64,000 nt of DNA from Antedon mediterranea (taxonomy: Eukaryota > Echinodermata > Crinoidea > Comatulida > Antedonidae): the NCBI RefSeq assembly GCF_964355755.1, contig NC_092672.1, positions 24,114,501 to 24,178,500 on the forward strand, given 5' to 3'. Shown here in pieces: positions 34,068 to 43,794 of this stretch. Position 1 is the first letter of the stretch. Every line of letters starts with the position of its first letter. The notes beneath the pieces were generated by a model, which was given only the letters and a program-made list of their open reading frames with translations, did no database searches and was not told where the DNA came from. A program made the translations under genes and the position numbers.

Positions 34068-37000
34068 ATGGCAGCGTCAACATCGTCGAAACGTGCGCCT
34101 CCGACAATGAACTATTGCCACATAGTGGACCAATTTGAGAAACGATCAACCACTCAAGCTAACAAAACGAGACACTTTCTAAAGAGCGTTATCGTCACAA
34201 AGACACACAAAGCAATGCTATGCGAATGCTTTTTAAACGACTCCAACGCATTGCCGGAGACAGAGTTAGCCAAAATTTTGGATTTGCAGAGAGGCGCTTT
34301 CTTTGCTGTCAGAGGACAGGTCGTAATCGACACTGTCAGCAAAAGAATATCGATGGCAGCAGACACAAAGGTAAACTAAAATGTGCATTTGTTTACAGTA
34401 TTCATATAATAAGTCCATATATAAATGTTAGAATTGAATGATGTAAAAACATTGGCATATGACTGGTTGGTTGGGCCACCGACAAGTTGAGCCGCCGGTG
34501 ATTTCTATGAACGCCCAATGCATGCGTCTTTTACGACATTCCGCGTAGTGATTAGGGTGGTGTCCTATAGTACATAACTTCATGGTCTTGGTTTAGGTAA
34601 AGGGACGATTCAACCCTGAGATATGTAGATTAACTATATAAAGGATTGGATAACACATACCACTAATTTAAAAGTATATTCAATTAAATGTTTCTATAAA
34701 AACATCAAAATAAATTTATTGTAGATTATGCATAAAACATGAATGATTTATGATGTACGATAGGCCTTGTATAGGGCATTTTTTCCAATTACAAATATGG
34801 GCAACTTCCCTATGTTATCTTTCTTTCAATATTATGTAAACAAGACCTAATGTGTGTTTCATTAATATTCACAGGGTATGATCACTAAATTAATTTATAT
34901 AGGGCCTATATATTTAAATAAACATACTCTAAATACAAACATTCAAATGTACCATTATTCTAAACAACATTACAATTTAATTCATTTCTTTTATTGTTTC
35001 TCATTTGCAGTTTTTTTTCAAATCGACGGCATTTGAGCTTGATCAAACTGTAATTGACAATTACCAACGTCCACCGATCTTGAAAATTGCCGACATCCCA
35101 CGAAGTCCTACAAAACGTAGGGCTACCGTACGAGGAACAATTTCAGAAGTAAGTCAATAGATCATTATTTCTACATATTTCCTTCTTTTTATACAACAAA
35201 TACTTTTTTTTCGAATATTTTATAACAGCAACAGGGTATAAGTGGTGATACCTCAAAATACCTTAGAATCTCATCTAAATACAACAATAACTTTGATTGC
35301 CTAATTAAGGAAATGTTGTGGAACAAAGAAAAAAGAAAAGACAAAAAAGAAAAACAAAAAACCTACATTCAATAAACAATCTGATTCCATCAAAGCTAGA
35401 ATGTTTATCTAATTAATTAGCCCTCAGTAGCATTTACTGTCACCAACTTTCGTGCTTAGAGCACATAATTATTATTGTTTTCTATTCACAATGGTTCTAT
35501 GATGGTACCGAAATGTCGATCTCTCTTTTTGTCATTAAATTATATATTGAAATTACTAACAATTGTTGGCTCCAAAATTGTAGTACGTACCAAATACTGT
35601 ATGTATTAAAATGATACACCTTTCTTTAAAATTATTTCTATTATAATATTATCTATTAACAACAAATAATTTAAATTTATATTATTCTTTATCAAAGAAT
35701 AATGAAAAAACAAATTACATAAACATATGCATTAGTTGTTTTCAAAATTATAAAAACAAACAAATTCTTTTCCATGTATAAACAAGTGTATGATCCACTA
35801 CTTATTAAATAGCTTCTTATTTACATATAACATTTACCCTATTTATATATGATATGAAACAACAAGTGTATTTTTACTTTAAAACAACACAACATCATTA
35901 AGTCACTTTTAGGTATCAACAAATCCTTATTTTATCTCCGTATTGTGCAATTGATAACATGCCCATTGATCTATCCACATAGACAAAACCACTGTGAACT
36001 ACTACTACAATTACCCCTTTTTCATTTTGAAATATGTACCAATTGTTTACATGCTTAGTCCCTATCTGAAAATACCTCTGTACAACAAGATCAATAAACC
36101 AAGAGGCTTTCAAACTTGTCACGCCAATTTTGTCAACTACCATTTACCAATCTATAAAGCAACTTAATGTCAATAATATTTTACGTAGTATACGTCTTTT
36201 CTGGTAAAAATACTTATCACGATGTTAAATTCTTTACCGCATACATGTTACATTCAATTATAATGTGTTACAATATCAATATTATGATTTGTTTTCATCT
36301 GGTATCCATTTTTTTAGATTGGTGAAATCATTCAGCTCGAAAATAACAAACTTCGACGAATTCAATTAAGTGATGGGCCAAACACTGTAGCCTTGTCTTT
36401 GTGGGGAACCCACACGTCAATAGACCTGGTTATGGGCCAAAGGATCCAAGCAAGTGGAGTTTTAGTCACTGAATATAAGAATGTAAAACGGATTGAATCC
36501 ACAACTTCAATGTCTGTGGAGGTATGTATAATAACACTTGAAACATTTCAATCTTTTTATATCAATATAATCAATAATCATTAAATTAACTTTTATAATA
36601 AGCTTTGGACATTCCATTTACAGACAAAATCAGATGACTGCATAATTACAACACTGTGACTGCCATTCAATAATATTGCATTAATTATTGAGTTTAATTT
36701 CACCATTCTTTGCAATTATGTTACATTTTGACATTTTAAATAGCCTTGACAAAAAATAAGACATTCGTTCTAGAAACCTATGTACCTACCCAACAAATTT
36801 TAATAATTCATTTCAAACAATTCAATATTTTTTTTTTATCAGAATGTTTTGGAGAACATAGATGTTATTGCAGAAGTTGTGGCAATAACTGATGAGACGT
36901 AAGTATTACATTTGATTTAACATGAATGAATAAAATTGCCATAACCTTAATTTTTTTTTATTTCTCCAAATATATATATGTAAACTTTAAATCCAAAGGC

Positions 37001-37157
37001 AAATTACTGAAAAAATGACAATGCTCAGTGGCTGGATCTCAATGGTGATACAAAAAAAAACCGCAAAGCTATTATATACATATATTTATTACTTTCATTA
37101 ATTTACCAACAATATATAAACACATCAGGCAAAGAACATTAATTCTAAACCGCCAAG

Positions 37158-37204
<47 letters not shown>

Positions 37205-37675
37205 TCAAAAGTTGATTTAGACCATTTGCATGCGTTTTAATTGCAAAAGTTAAAAAATATTGTCAAAATTAATGTTCTTTGCCTGATGTGTATATATATA
37301 TATATATAAACACAACAGGCATAGAAATAAATTCTAAACCGCCAGGTGATACACTTAAAATTATTTTAATTAATATATATATATGTATATATATATATCA
37401 CTGATACATAATTAAAAAAATATCCAAATTATTAACTTCATCTTCTTTTTCTCTTTTCTTTATCCTACAGTTTAACACGTCCATTTGAGGCCGTAATTTC
37501 CACACCAGATGACGAATACCTTGTTACCATCACACAAGATACAACAGTTGAAGGCGATCTCCAGAACCTGCCACTACCAGTGCATGTCACCTTCCAAAAC
37601 GGTGGTGGCTCAAACACATGTCTCGCCATGATAGTTATAGAAGACGACGAAGAGAATGAAGAGACCGAAGTCTAA
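34068..37675 (+). CDS. Five-exon gene for an RPA-like OB-fold (ssDNA-binding) protein
   Basis: I reconstructed it from splice sites: exons 34068-34370, 35011-35148, 36318-36521, 36843-36898 and 37471-37675, all with GT-AG introns, joining in frame to 301 codons plus a stop. Exons 1-3 are phase 0 and exon 4 ends in phase 2. Residues about 138-215 (end of exon 2 and exon 3) match the OB-fold of replication protein A-type DNA-binding domains: VRGTISEI, then LSDG, LxLWG, G-x2-I-x-ASG and a closing STTSMSVE. Residues 1-101 may form a further small domain. The C-terminus is acidic (EDDEENEETE). The expected role is single-stranded DNA binding, inferred from the fold only. The start ATG follows the promoter-like duplicated region. 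It lies between a Helitron and a Polinton and could be host gene, domesticated gene or Helitron cargo. No frameshift or internal stop is present. Confidence 0.8.
37121..37290. repeat. Foldback element in intron 4 of the OB-fold gene
   Basis: A perfect 24 bp inverted repeat: left arm 37121-37144 (CACATCAGGCAAAG...) and right arm 37267-37290 (...CTTTGCCTGATGTG). The intervening DNA contains a (TA)n run at 37162-37201. TA-rich sequence flanks both arms. A related single-arm fragment (AACAGGCATAG...AACCGCCA) follows at about 37310-37345. Likely a small MITE-like insertion in the intron. Confidence 0.65.
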
Positions 37676-37726
37676 ATATTTCATATATACAATATTAACA
37701 ATAACATAACAAACAAAATAAATAAC

Positions 37727-38068
37727 AATTATTATTACACATAATAATACAATCTCCAAATTAAAATTGTACTGCTTTTCAATTATAAGTTTTAAATTTC
37801 CTGCTTGTACAATTCATTTCCTTTTTGTTTTTAAAAGTTAAAATGTATTTTTTATTATTTTTTCTATTTGTATGTTTTAAAGCATACATGCCATTTCTTA
37901 AATAAACATTGTTTTTGTTTGGTAATCAAAACTCATTTGTCGATTATTACACATAATAATACAATCTCCAAATTAAAATTGTACTGCTTTTTAATTATAA
38001 GTTTTAAATTTCCTGCTTGTACAATTCATTTCCTTTTTGTTTTTAAAAGTTAAAATGTATTTTTTATT
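37727..38068 (+). repeat. About 212 bp tandem repeat array, left part
   Basis: One full unit and part of a second (landmark AATCTCCAAATTAAAATTG at 37751 and 37963). The array starts about 50 bp after the stop codon of the OB-fold gene and is cut at 38068 by the Polinton. The unit resumes in phase at 52694. Confidence 0.85.
38063..38068 (+). other. Polinton target-site duplication, left
   Basis: TTTATT directly before the element's terminal AGTAGTATAATATCCC. The identical hexamer follows the right end. Six bp is the known Polinton/Maverick duplication size. Confidence 0.9.
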
Positions 38069-38463
38069 AGTAGTATAATATCCCGTACAGTCCAATGAAT
38101 AATTCATAAATTAATTAATGAATATTAATATATTAATTATGAGTGTAGTATTTATGAATAATTAATATTTTAAAGGGTATTATTTATGAATAAATTAATA
38201 ATTTAATTAATTATGAGGGGTAGTTTTTATGAATAATTAATATTTTAAAGGGTATTATTATGAATAAATGAATTAATTAATTAGGTATTAGGGGGTAGTT
38301 TTATGAATATTTAATCATTCAAATGGTATTATTTATGAATAAATGAATTCATTAATTTGTTTCGCGATCTCAGTCCAATGAATAAGTAATGAGATGTTTT
38401 AATATTCGTGAATATTGATATATTTTTATTAATATGAGAGTGTTTTAATGAATACTTAGTAAT
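38069..38463 (+). repeat. Polinton left terminal inverted repeat
   Basis: It matches the reverse complement of 52299-52693. It is built of imperfect sub-repeats of about 60 bp, each with GGGTAGTTTTTATGAATAA and TTTTAAAGGGTATTATTTA words. CAGTCCAATGAATAA, near the tip, recurs at about 38371, where it follows GCGATCT. The inner boundary is where the two sides diverge (TTAGTAA). Confidence 0.9.
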
Positions 38464-38671
38464 TGCGTTGGTATTTATTCTATGAATTATTGAATTAAGT
38501 ATTATATATGTAAATTGTTTTATTTTTAACAGGGTACCTGATTTACTATATATATATACAGATTGTTAATTTGAAAACAGTACAGTTTTCTTGCTTTAGA
38601 ATTTTTAACATTTAGTTTGTTTACGTATCAGATTCAACTGTTCTTTATCCTTACTGTTATTATCTAACAGG
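38464..38671 (+). promoter_or_regulatory. Short leader between left TIR and first Polinton gene
   Basis: 208 bp, AT-rich, containing a TATATATATA run at about 38550 that could act as a TATA element for the rightward genes. No other motif stands out. Confidence 0.3.
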
Positions 38672-39076
38672 ATGAATTCTACTCAAAAGCAAACCGGTAG
38701 TAAGAGAGTTTTTTCTTCTTCAAAAGGACAGAGTGTTGTATCTAATAGAGCGAAGATACAAAAGGTTTCACATCAACAAGGCACAACAGTACCTTCAAAT
38801 CGTTCCGTTCAGCGGCCAAGACAGTTCACACCGAAGAGATCAATTACATCTACCGAACGTGTTATCTTGAATGAAAAGAGACATATTGTGGCTCAACTAT
38901 GGGGTGAAAAAGCGTTTGTTTGTATTCGTGAGTTCTATCAAATAGAAGAAAATGGTCCTTTCCTACCAGGCAAACAGGGTATAAATTTAACGGTTGATCA
39001 ATGGTACGATTTGCTGGAACAAGCGGAGCACGTAGATGGTATGATTGCTGAAGTGATAGATGCTGGAAATGAATAA
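38672..39076 (+). CDS. PC4/SUB1-like single-stranded-DNA-binding protein
   Basis: 134 residues. The first 60 are basic, Ser/Lys/Arg/Gln-rich and probably disordered. Residues about 62-128 look like the PC4 (transcriptional coactivator p15, SUB1) C-terminal domain: a beta strand with WGEKAFVCIREFY, an acidic turn, FLPGKQGINLTVDQW and a final helix starting at YDLLEQ. PC4 domains dimerise and bind ssDNA or melted promoters, so roles in late transcription or in coating displaced strands during protein-primed replication are plausible. It is the first gene after the left TIR, oriented inward. The domain match is by motif pattern only, without a search. I know of no fixed Polinton name for it. Confidence 0.72.
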   Translation: MNSTQKQTGSKRVFSSSKGQSVVSNRAKIQKVSHQQGTTVPSNRSVQRPRQFTPKRSITSTERVILNEKRHIVAQLWGEKAFVCIREFYQIEENGPFLPGKQGINLTVDQWYDLLEQAEHVDGMIAEVIDAGNE

Positions 39077-39270
39077 TAATTAATAAAAATTAATTCATTT
39101 TTACCGATAAGACTGAATACATTATTAAGAATACAGGTAGTTGAACCCTTTATAGGATGTTCGAGATTTGAAGTTTGAACATATTACAATCAGGTTTCTA
39201 TACGAACTGAGCTGTGAAAAACAAAGACTTTGCTTCTTTCAACGTGTACTTTGATACTTCTTACTAAACC

Positions 39271-40011
39271 ATGGATAGTGCGTCTAAACGATTCAAAATC
39301 TGTGAAGTTGAAGAAGAAAAATCAAAACCTATAGAAGTAATAATCATTAACAGTGATGATGAAAATGAAGACGATGATTTCGAGAAAACCCGTTATGCTG
39401 CAAGCCATACAGAAGTGATTGTTATCAGCGATGACGAAGAAGAAGAAGAAGAAGAAGAAGAAGAATCTAAAGAAGTTATTGTTATAAACGAAGAAGACGT
39501 ACCTTATAGCCAAGAAAGTACACATTCACAAACTTACGACGGCGACTGGACAATCTTACCAGCAAACGAGTATGATTCCGATGAAGAAGATGTATTTCCT
39601 ATAGACACTGATTATGACATGGTGTATTATGCTTACGTCGATGAAATTGAAAAGGAGCAGTGGTTATCGTTCAAAGACATTATTACAAAAACATTTTTAA
39701 ATTCACTTTTAAATTTGTGCTCGAAAATAGGAAGAGACTATTGCTACGGCTGTTTGTTTTCAAGATGTAGCCAGAAAGATCATGACATTTGTCTTTTACC
39801 TGTAGAAGAATTGATGGAAGTAACACTGCAAAAAGCTTTAGATATAAACGAAATTAATGAAGCTAAAGTGTATGAAGAATTGCTATTTATGTTTCCAGGG
39901 TTTTTTACCGAAATACGTTACAAGAAATTCACCTTTTTTGTTGTTAAGAATTTAAAGAATTCAGATTCACTTGAAAATTTACTTGTAGAATTTTCAAAAA
40001 ATCAGGTCTAA
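39271..40011 (+). CDS. Acidic protein with three SUMO-interaction-like motifs and a Cys/His cluster
   Basis: 246 residues, family not recognised. The N-terminal third holds three hydrophobic-acidic motifs of SIM type: EVIIINSDD (from residue 22), EVIVISDDEEE (from 48) and EVIVINEED (from 68). An unbroken Glu run of 10 residues encoded by a GAA microsatellite lies between the second and third. Residues 158-174 contain Cys158-x2-Cys161, Cys166, then His171-x2-Cys174, a possible zinc site with SQKDHD inside it. The C-terminus is helical and hydrophobic. The pattern suggests a protein that binds SUMO or SUMOylated host nuclear factors. This is inference from motifs. It lies between the PC4-like and integrase genes. 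Confidence 0.65.
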   Translation: MDSASKRFKICEVEEEKSKPIEVIIINSDDENEDDDFEKTRYAASHTEVIVISDDEEEEEEEEEESKEVIVINEEDVPYSQESTHSQTYDGDWTILPANEYDSDEEDVFPIDTDYDMVYYAYVDEIEKEQWLSFKDIITKTFLNSLLNLCSKIGRDYCYGCLFSRCSQKDHDICLLPVEELMEVTLQKALDINEINEAKVYEELLFMFPGFFTEIRYKKFTFFVVKNLKNSDSLENLLVEFSKNQV

Positions 40012-40170
40012 CTAAAGTTCTAGATATAGATTGAAGTTGTAAAGATCACCTGTATTCTTTAATGATTTTAATTCAATCATTTTTCTCTGCAATATTTAAT
40101 CATCAATTTAAAGTGTTTATTGAATAAAATATTTATGTACCACTAAGCTTATCGTATTAGACTATGATTA

Positions 40171-41271
40171 TTGTGTTATATGATTTCATTTGAACGTGTG
40201 ACGGTGTCAAGTATGGACGAAGTATTGAGAAAAGTGTATTACGATCCTAAACATCCCGGTAGTCTCGGTGGTGTTGAACGCCTTTATAATAGTGTTAAAG
40301 ATGAATTAAGTATTACAAAGAATGACGTTAAAAACTGGTTAGAGAGACAAGACGCATATACTATTCATAAACCTATCCAACGACGGTTTCTTCGAAATAG
40401 AGTTTATGTAACGGCCATAGATGAACAATGGGAAATGGATCTCGTTGATTTGACTTCTTTAAAACGATATAACAAACAAAATACATTTCTTATAACGTGT
40501 ATTGATGTACTCAGTAAATTTGCTTGGGTTGTTCCAATAAAAAACAAATCATCCGAGTCAATGCTTACAGCTATGAAGAAGTTATTATCAGGAAAAAGGA
40601 TTCCTTTGAAAATCCATACCGATAAAGGTACAGAGTTTACAAATCGGAAAGTCCAAAAACATCTAAAAACATTAAACATTCACTTCTTTACTACTAACAA
40701 TGAAACAAAAGCTAGCGTAGTAGAGAGATTCAATAGAACTTTGAAAACAAGAATGTGGAGATATTTTACATCGAACGCAACAAAGAAATACATAGACATT
40801 CTCTCAAAATTAGTTTCAAGTTATAATCGTTCGAAACATAGATCTATAGGAATGCCACCGATCGATGTAACGAAGGAAAATGAACATCGTGTTTGGATGA
40901 ATCTTTACGGTGATGAAAAGCTGCGATCTAATCGTTTCAAGTTTGAAATCGGAGATCAAGTTCGAATTAGTAGGTATAAAATGCTTTTCGAAAAGGGGTA
41001 TTTAGCCAACTGGACTGAAGAAATTTTTACGATTTTCAAGCGTAAAGAAACGCGACGATCTACCTATCAAGTTAAAGATTGGAACGGTGATGTTATCGAG
41101 GGAAATTTCTACGAGAAAGAACTGCAGAAAGTTTCTAAAACGGATAAAGATACTTATCGCGTTGAAAAGATTCTGAGAACCAAGAAACGCAATGGAAAAA
41201 CAGAGTATTTCGTTAAGTGGCTAGGTTATCCGGCAAAGTTCAACAGTTGGGTTCTGAATCTAGTCAGGTAA
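40171..41271 (+). CDS. INT: Polinton retroviral-type integrase with chromodomain
   Basis: 366 residues. The rve core has the DDE triad Asp90 (EMDLVD), Asp151 (HTDKGTEF) and Glu185 (VVERFNRT), with 34 residues between the last two. The N-terminal region (MDEVLRKVYYDPKHPGSLGG) is typical of Polinton integrases. The C-terminus carries a chromodomain-like segment (YRVEKILRTK...EYFVKWLGYP) that may guide insertion to modified chromatin. The enzyme should join the element ends to target DNA with 6 bp staggered cuts, matching the observed TTTATT duplication. An alternative start at Met15 (40213) fits the family better. The stop is 2 nt before the next start codon. The chromodomain seems to end abruptly after NSWVLNLVR. 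Confidence 0.95.
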   Translation: MCYMISFERVTVSSMDEVLRKVYYDPKHPGSLGGVERLYNSVKDELSITKNDVKNWLERQDAYTIHKPIQRRFLRNRVYVTAIDEQWEMDLVDLTSLKRYNKQNTFLITCIDVLSKFAWVVPIKNKSSESMLTAMKKLLSGKRIPLKIHTDKGTEFTNRKVQKHLKTLNIHFFTTNNETKASVVERFNRTLKTRMWRYFTSNATKKYIDILSKLVSSYNRSKHRSIGMPPIDVTKENEHRVWMNLYGDEKLRSNRFKFEIGDQVRISRYKMLFEKGYLANWTEEIFTIFKRKETRRSTYQVKDWNGDVIEGNFYEKELQKVSKTDKDTYRVEKILRTKKRNGKTEYFVKWLGYPAKFNSWVLNLVR

Positions 41272-41273
41272 AC

Positions 41274-42050
41274 ATGGCATCGCAATTCTACGTTACGTTA
41301 CCGAGTAATAGTTCATTGAATTATTTTCCCGAAAATACGCTCACCAGTTACACTACAAAACTATCCGAGTCCTTGCGGCTTAGTGGTGAGTGGGAAGTAG
41401 GTATAGCTGAAATACATTATCCACATTCTTGGTTTAATGTAGATAATTCAAACAACACGTTTCACCTGAAATTAGATTTATCGAAGAATGGATCAGAAAT
41501 CAAAGACTATAAAATTACTGTTCCTAGTGGTTATTACTCTTCAGGGAATATCTTTATAGATGAGTTAAACTATATTTTGAAAAAATTAGATATACGTGAT
41601 ATATCATTTAAATTCAATCGTATCACGGAAAGAGTTAAAATATCTACCAATAGATTCGCAAGTATTCCAATAATAGGTAAAGAATTACAATCGTTACTTG
41701 GAGTGAATTTAGATTCGATTCTGGAAGATTCTACGATTATAGGCAGCAGCCCTATGAATCTGCATCATCGTGTTCCCGCTTTGTACGTCTACACCGATAT
41801 AATTGAACATCAACGAGTGGGGGATGCTAGCGTTCCATTGTTACGGATTGTTCAAACGAGAGAAAGAGACTTGGGGAGACGTTGCGCGCACGAGTATGGG
41901 ATGCCTCACTATAAACGAATAGTAAAGAAAGATATGGACACCATACGTATCGATATAAGAAGCGATACCGGTGAGAAGGTGTCATTTCAACGTGGGAAGG
42001 TTTTGGTGAAGTTACACTTTCGACAGAGTAGATCAGCTCATTTCATCTAA
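41274..42050 (+). CDS. Minor capsid (penton-like, single jelly-roll) protein
   Basis: 258 residues starting MASQFYVTLPSN. The opening with FYVTLPSNSS...PENTLTSYTTKL and GEWEVGIAEIHYPHSW is characteristic of the Polinton minor capsid protein, which modelling studies placed as a penton-like single jelly-roll. The ATG at 41274 is chosen because the family starts there; the frame itself is open from 41217 within the integrase gene. It sits directly before the small basic protein and major capsid genes, the usual virion block. Confidence 0.85.
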   Translation: MASQFYVTLPSNSSLNYFPENTLTSYTTKLSESLRLSGEWEVGIAEIHYPHSWFNVDNSNNTFHLKLDLSKNGSEIKDYKITVPSGYYSSGNIFIDELNYILKKLDIRDISFKFNRITERVKISTNRFASIPIIGKELQSLLGVNLDSILEDSTIIGSSPMNLHHRVPALYVYTDIIEHQRVGDASVPLLRIVQTRERDLGRRCAHEYGMPHYKRIVKKDMDTIRIDIRSDTGEKVSFQRGKVLVKLHFRQSRSAHFI

Positions 42051-42062
42051 ACAACAACAACA

Positions 42063-42443
42063 ATGCCTAACGTATACGAAGACTACTATGTTGGACAGGC
42101 TGGTGGTTCAATACCTGTTTTTCACGGATCCTCAAATCAAAGGGGTTTCGGTTTAGGAGGTATGTTATCGGTTCTTTTCAAACGTGCTATACCTCTTTTA
42201 AAAAAAGGGGCAACATCTATAGGTAAACAGGCTCTACGTGCAGGCGGGGAGATAGTAGGTGATGTTCTAAGTGGTCAAAACTTCAAACAGGCGACAAAAC
42301 GTAGAATCACACAAGCCGGTAAACGTGTTGTCACGCAAAAAGGAAACGGTCGAGTGAATAAAAAGCGAAAGAGACGTAGTAAAGGTCTCAGTCGTGTTAA
42401 CGCTAAGAGAGTGAGAAGATCATCCGATATTTTCGATTCTTAA
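42063..42443 (+). CDS. Small basic virion-core-like protein (Polinton PX type)
   Basis: 126 residues. The N-terminus has YYVGQAGGSIPVFHG, then a Gly-rich amphipathic stretch with GFGLGGMLSVLFKRAIPLLKK and GKQALRAGGEIVGDVL. The C-terminal 50 residues are strongly basic (KKRKRRSKGLSR...), like a nuclear-localisation or DNA-condensing tail. The layout recalls adenovirus core or membrane-lytic minor proteins. Related small genes precede the major capsid gene in many Polintons. It starts 12 nt after the previous stop, in an ACA-repeat spacer. Exact role unknown. Confidence 0.75.
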   Translation: MPNVYEDYYVGQAGGSIPVFHGSSNQRGFGLGGMLSVLFKRAIPLLKKGATSIGKQALRAGGEIVGDVLSGQNFKQATKRRITQAGKRVVTQKGNGRVNKKRKRRSKGLSRVNAKRVRRSSDIFDS

Positions 42444-42448
42444 TCACT

Positions 42449-43777
42449 ATGGCTTTTGTACACAATCACTCCTGCGAATGTCTAAAATCGGAGCTAGATC
42501 TTTTTTCCGTACCACCGACTCAGACGAGTATAACGAAAGGACAATGGGTTCAATATCATCCGTTCAACAGTATCACCGATGTAGGCCCTGTACAATTCAA
42601 CATTCAGGGTTCTAGCGAAGAATATATAGATCTATCGCAGACTATGCTTAACGTGAAACTAAAAATTACGAGACAAGACGGAACAGATTTACACGCCGAC
42701 GAACCTGTAGGACCAACTAATCATCTACTACATTCAATATTCAGTAAAGTGGATGTTTCGTTGAACGAGAGATTAATTACCCCTTCAACAAATACCTACT
42801 CTTATAGAGCAGCCATCGAAACGTTGTTAACGTACGGAGCAGATGCTAAAGATTCTCACCTTACCGGTGGTTTGTACTACAAGGATACAGCGGGTAAAAT
42901 GGATTCGGCTGACCCTACAGCAGGTGACGATATTGTTAATAAGGGACTGAAAAAACGCACTGAGTACATACGTGGTAGCCGTTACGTCGACCTTATAGGG
43001 CCTATCCATTGCGATGTTTTCTTTCAAGATCGAATGATGCTCAATGGCGTAGATCTCAAGATAAAGTTACATCGAAGTAAAAATGCATTCTGTCTTATGT
43101 CGTCAGACCCGCAAGCAGCTTTCAAAGTACATCTGGATGACGCTTGCTTGTATATACGTAAAGTAAAACTAAATCCTACTGTTGCGTTGGCTCACGCAAA
43201 AGCTTTGGAACGTGGTCCAGCAAAATATCCACTCCGGAGAGTAGAAGTTAAAACGGTAACAGTTCCTAGAGGAAATTTATCATTTACGCGAGAATCTTTG
43301 TTCAATGGAAATCTACCGAAACGTTTGGTTGTGGGGTTAGTTAGTACTGAAGCGTTCAACGGAAGTTATGTAAGAAACCCCTTCAATTTTCAACATTTCA
43401 ACACAAACTTTTTAGCATTATATTTAGACGGTGAACAAGTACCGTGGAAACCGTTGAAACCTAATTTTGGACAGAATGCAGAAGGAAACTATATTTTAGC
43501 GTACCAGAGCTTATTTTCCGGATTGAACACGTTGTTTGATGATACAGGGAACCATATTTCCAGAGACGATTACCCAAGAGGATATACTTTATTCGCTTTT
43601 GATCTTACACCCGATTTAGCGAGCGCCGGTCATTTCAATTTGATACGGAACGGAAATATACGTTTGGAGATACAATTTGCTAACGCTTTAGCAGAAACTA
43701 TAAACATTATTGTTTACGCTGAATTTGACTCAATCATAGAAATTGATAAATCACGTAACGTTATCGTTGATTTTTAA
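42449..43777 (+). CDS. MCP: Double-jelly-roll major capsid protein
   Basis: 442 residues. Motifs typical of Polinton/adintovirus major capsid proteins are visible: SVPPTQTSITKGQWVQYHP near the start, GPVQFNIQGSSEEYIDLSQT, LLHSIFSKVDVSLN, RGSRYVDLIGPIHCDVFFQ and, near the end, GNIRLEIQFANALAETINII followed by an acidic strand. The protein would form pseudo-hexameric capsomers of an icosahedral particle. Length is normal and the frame intact. It starts 5 nt after the upstream stop and is followed 17 nt later by the protease gene. Confidence 0.93.
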   Translation: MAFVHNHSCECLKSELDLFSVPPTQTSITKGQWVQYHPFNSITDVGPVQFNIQGSSEEYIDLSQTMLNVKLKITRQDGTDLHADEPVGPTNHLLHSIFSKVDVSLNERLITPSTNTYSYRAAIETLLTYGADAKDSHLTGGLYYKDTAGKMDSADPTAGDDIVNKGLKKRTEYIRGSRYVDLIGPIHCDVFFQDRMMLNGVDLKIKLHRSKNAFCLMSSDPQAAFKVHLDDACLYIRKVKLNPTVALAHAKALERGPAKYPLRRVEVKTVTVPRGNLSFTRESLFNGNLPKRLVVGLVSTEAFNGSYVRNPFNFQHFNTNFLALYLDGEQVPWKPLKPNFGQNAEGNYILAYQSLFSGLNTLFDDTGNHISRDDYPRGYTLFAFDLTPDLASAGHFNLIRNGNIRLEIQFANALAETINIIVYAEFDSIIEIDKSRNVIVDF

Positions 43778-43794
43778 AAGTAAAGTCCTTCAAA

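Noticed and set aside
37868-38053. 61-codon frame in the 212 bp repeat (also at 52924)
   Set aside because: Satellite-derived frame, present by repeat structure. No start context or domain.
39322-39525. Minus-strand frame with a long Phe run
   Set aside because: Complement of the GAA microsatellite that encodes the Glu tract of the plus-strand gene.
41217-41273. Upstream extension of the minor capsid frame into the integrase gene
   Set aside because: The 19 extra residues duplicate the integrase coding DNA in another frame and do not look like the family N-terminus, whereas MASQFYVTLPS does.
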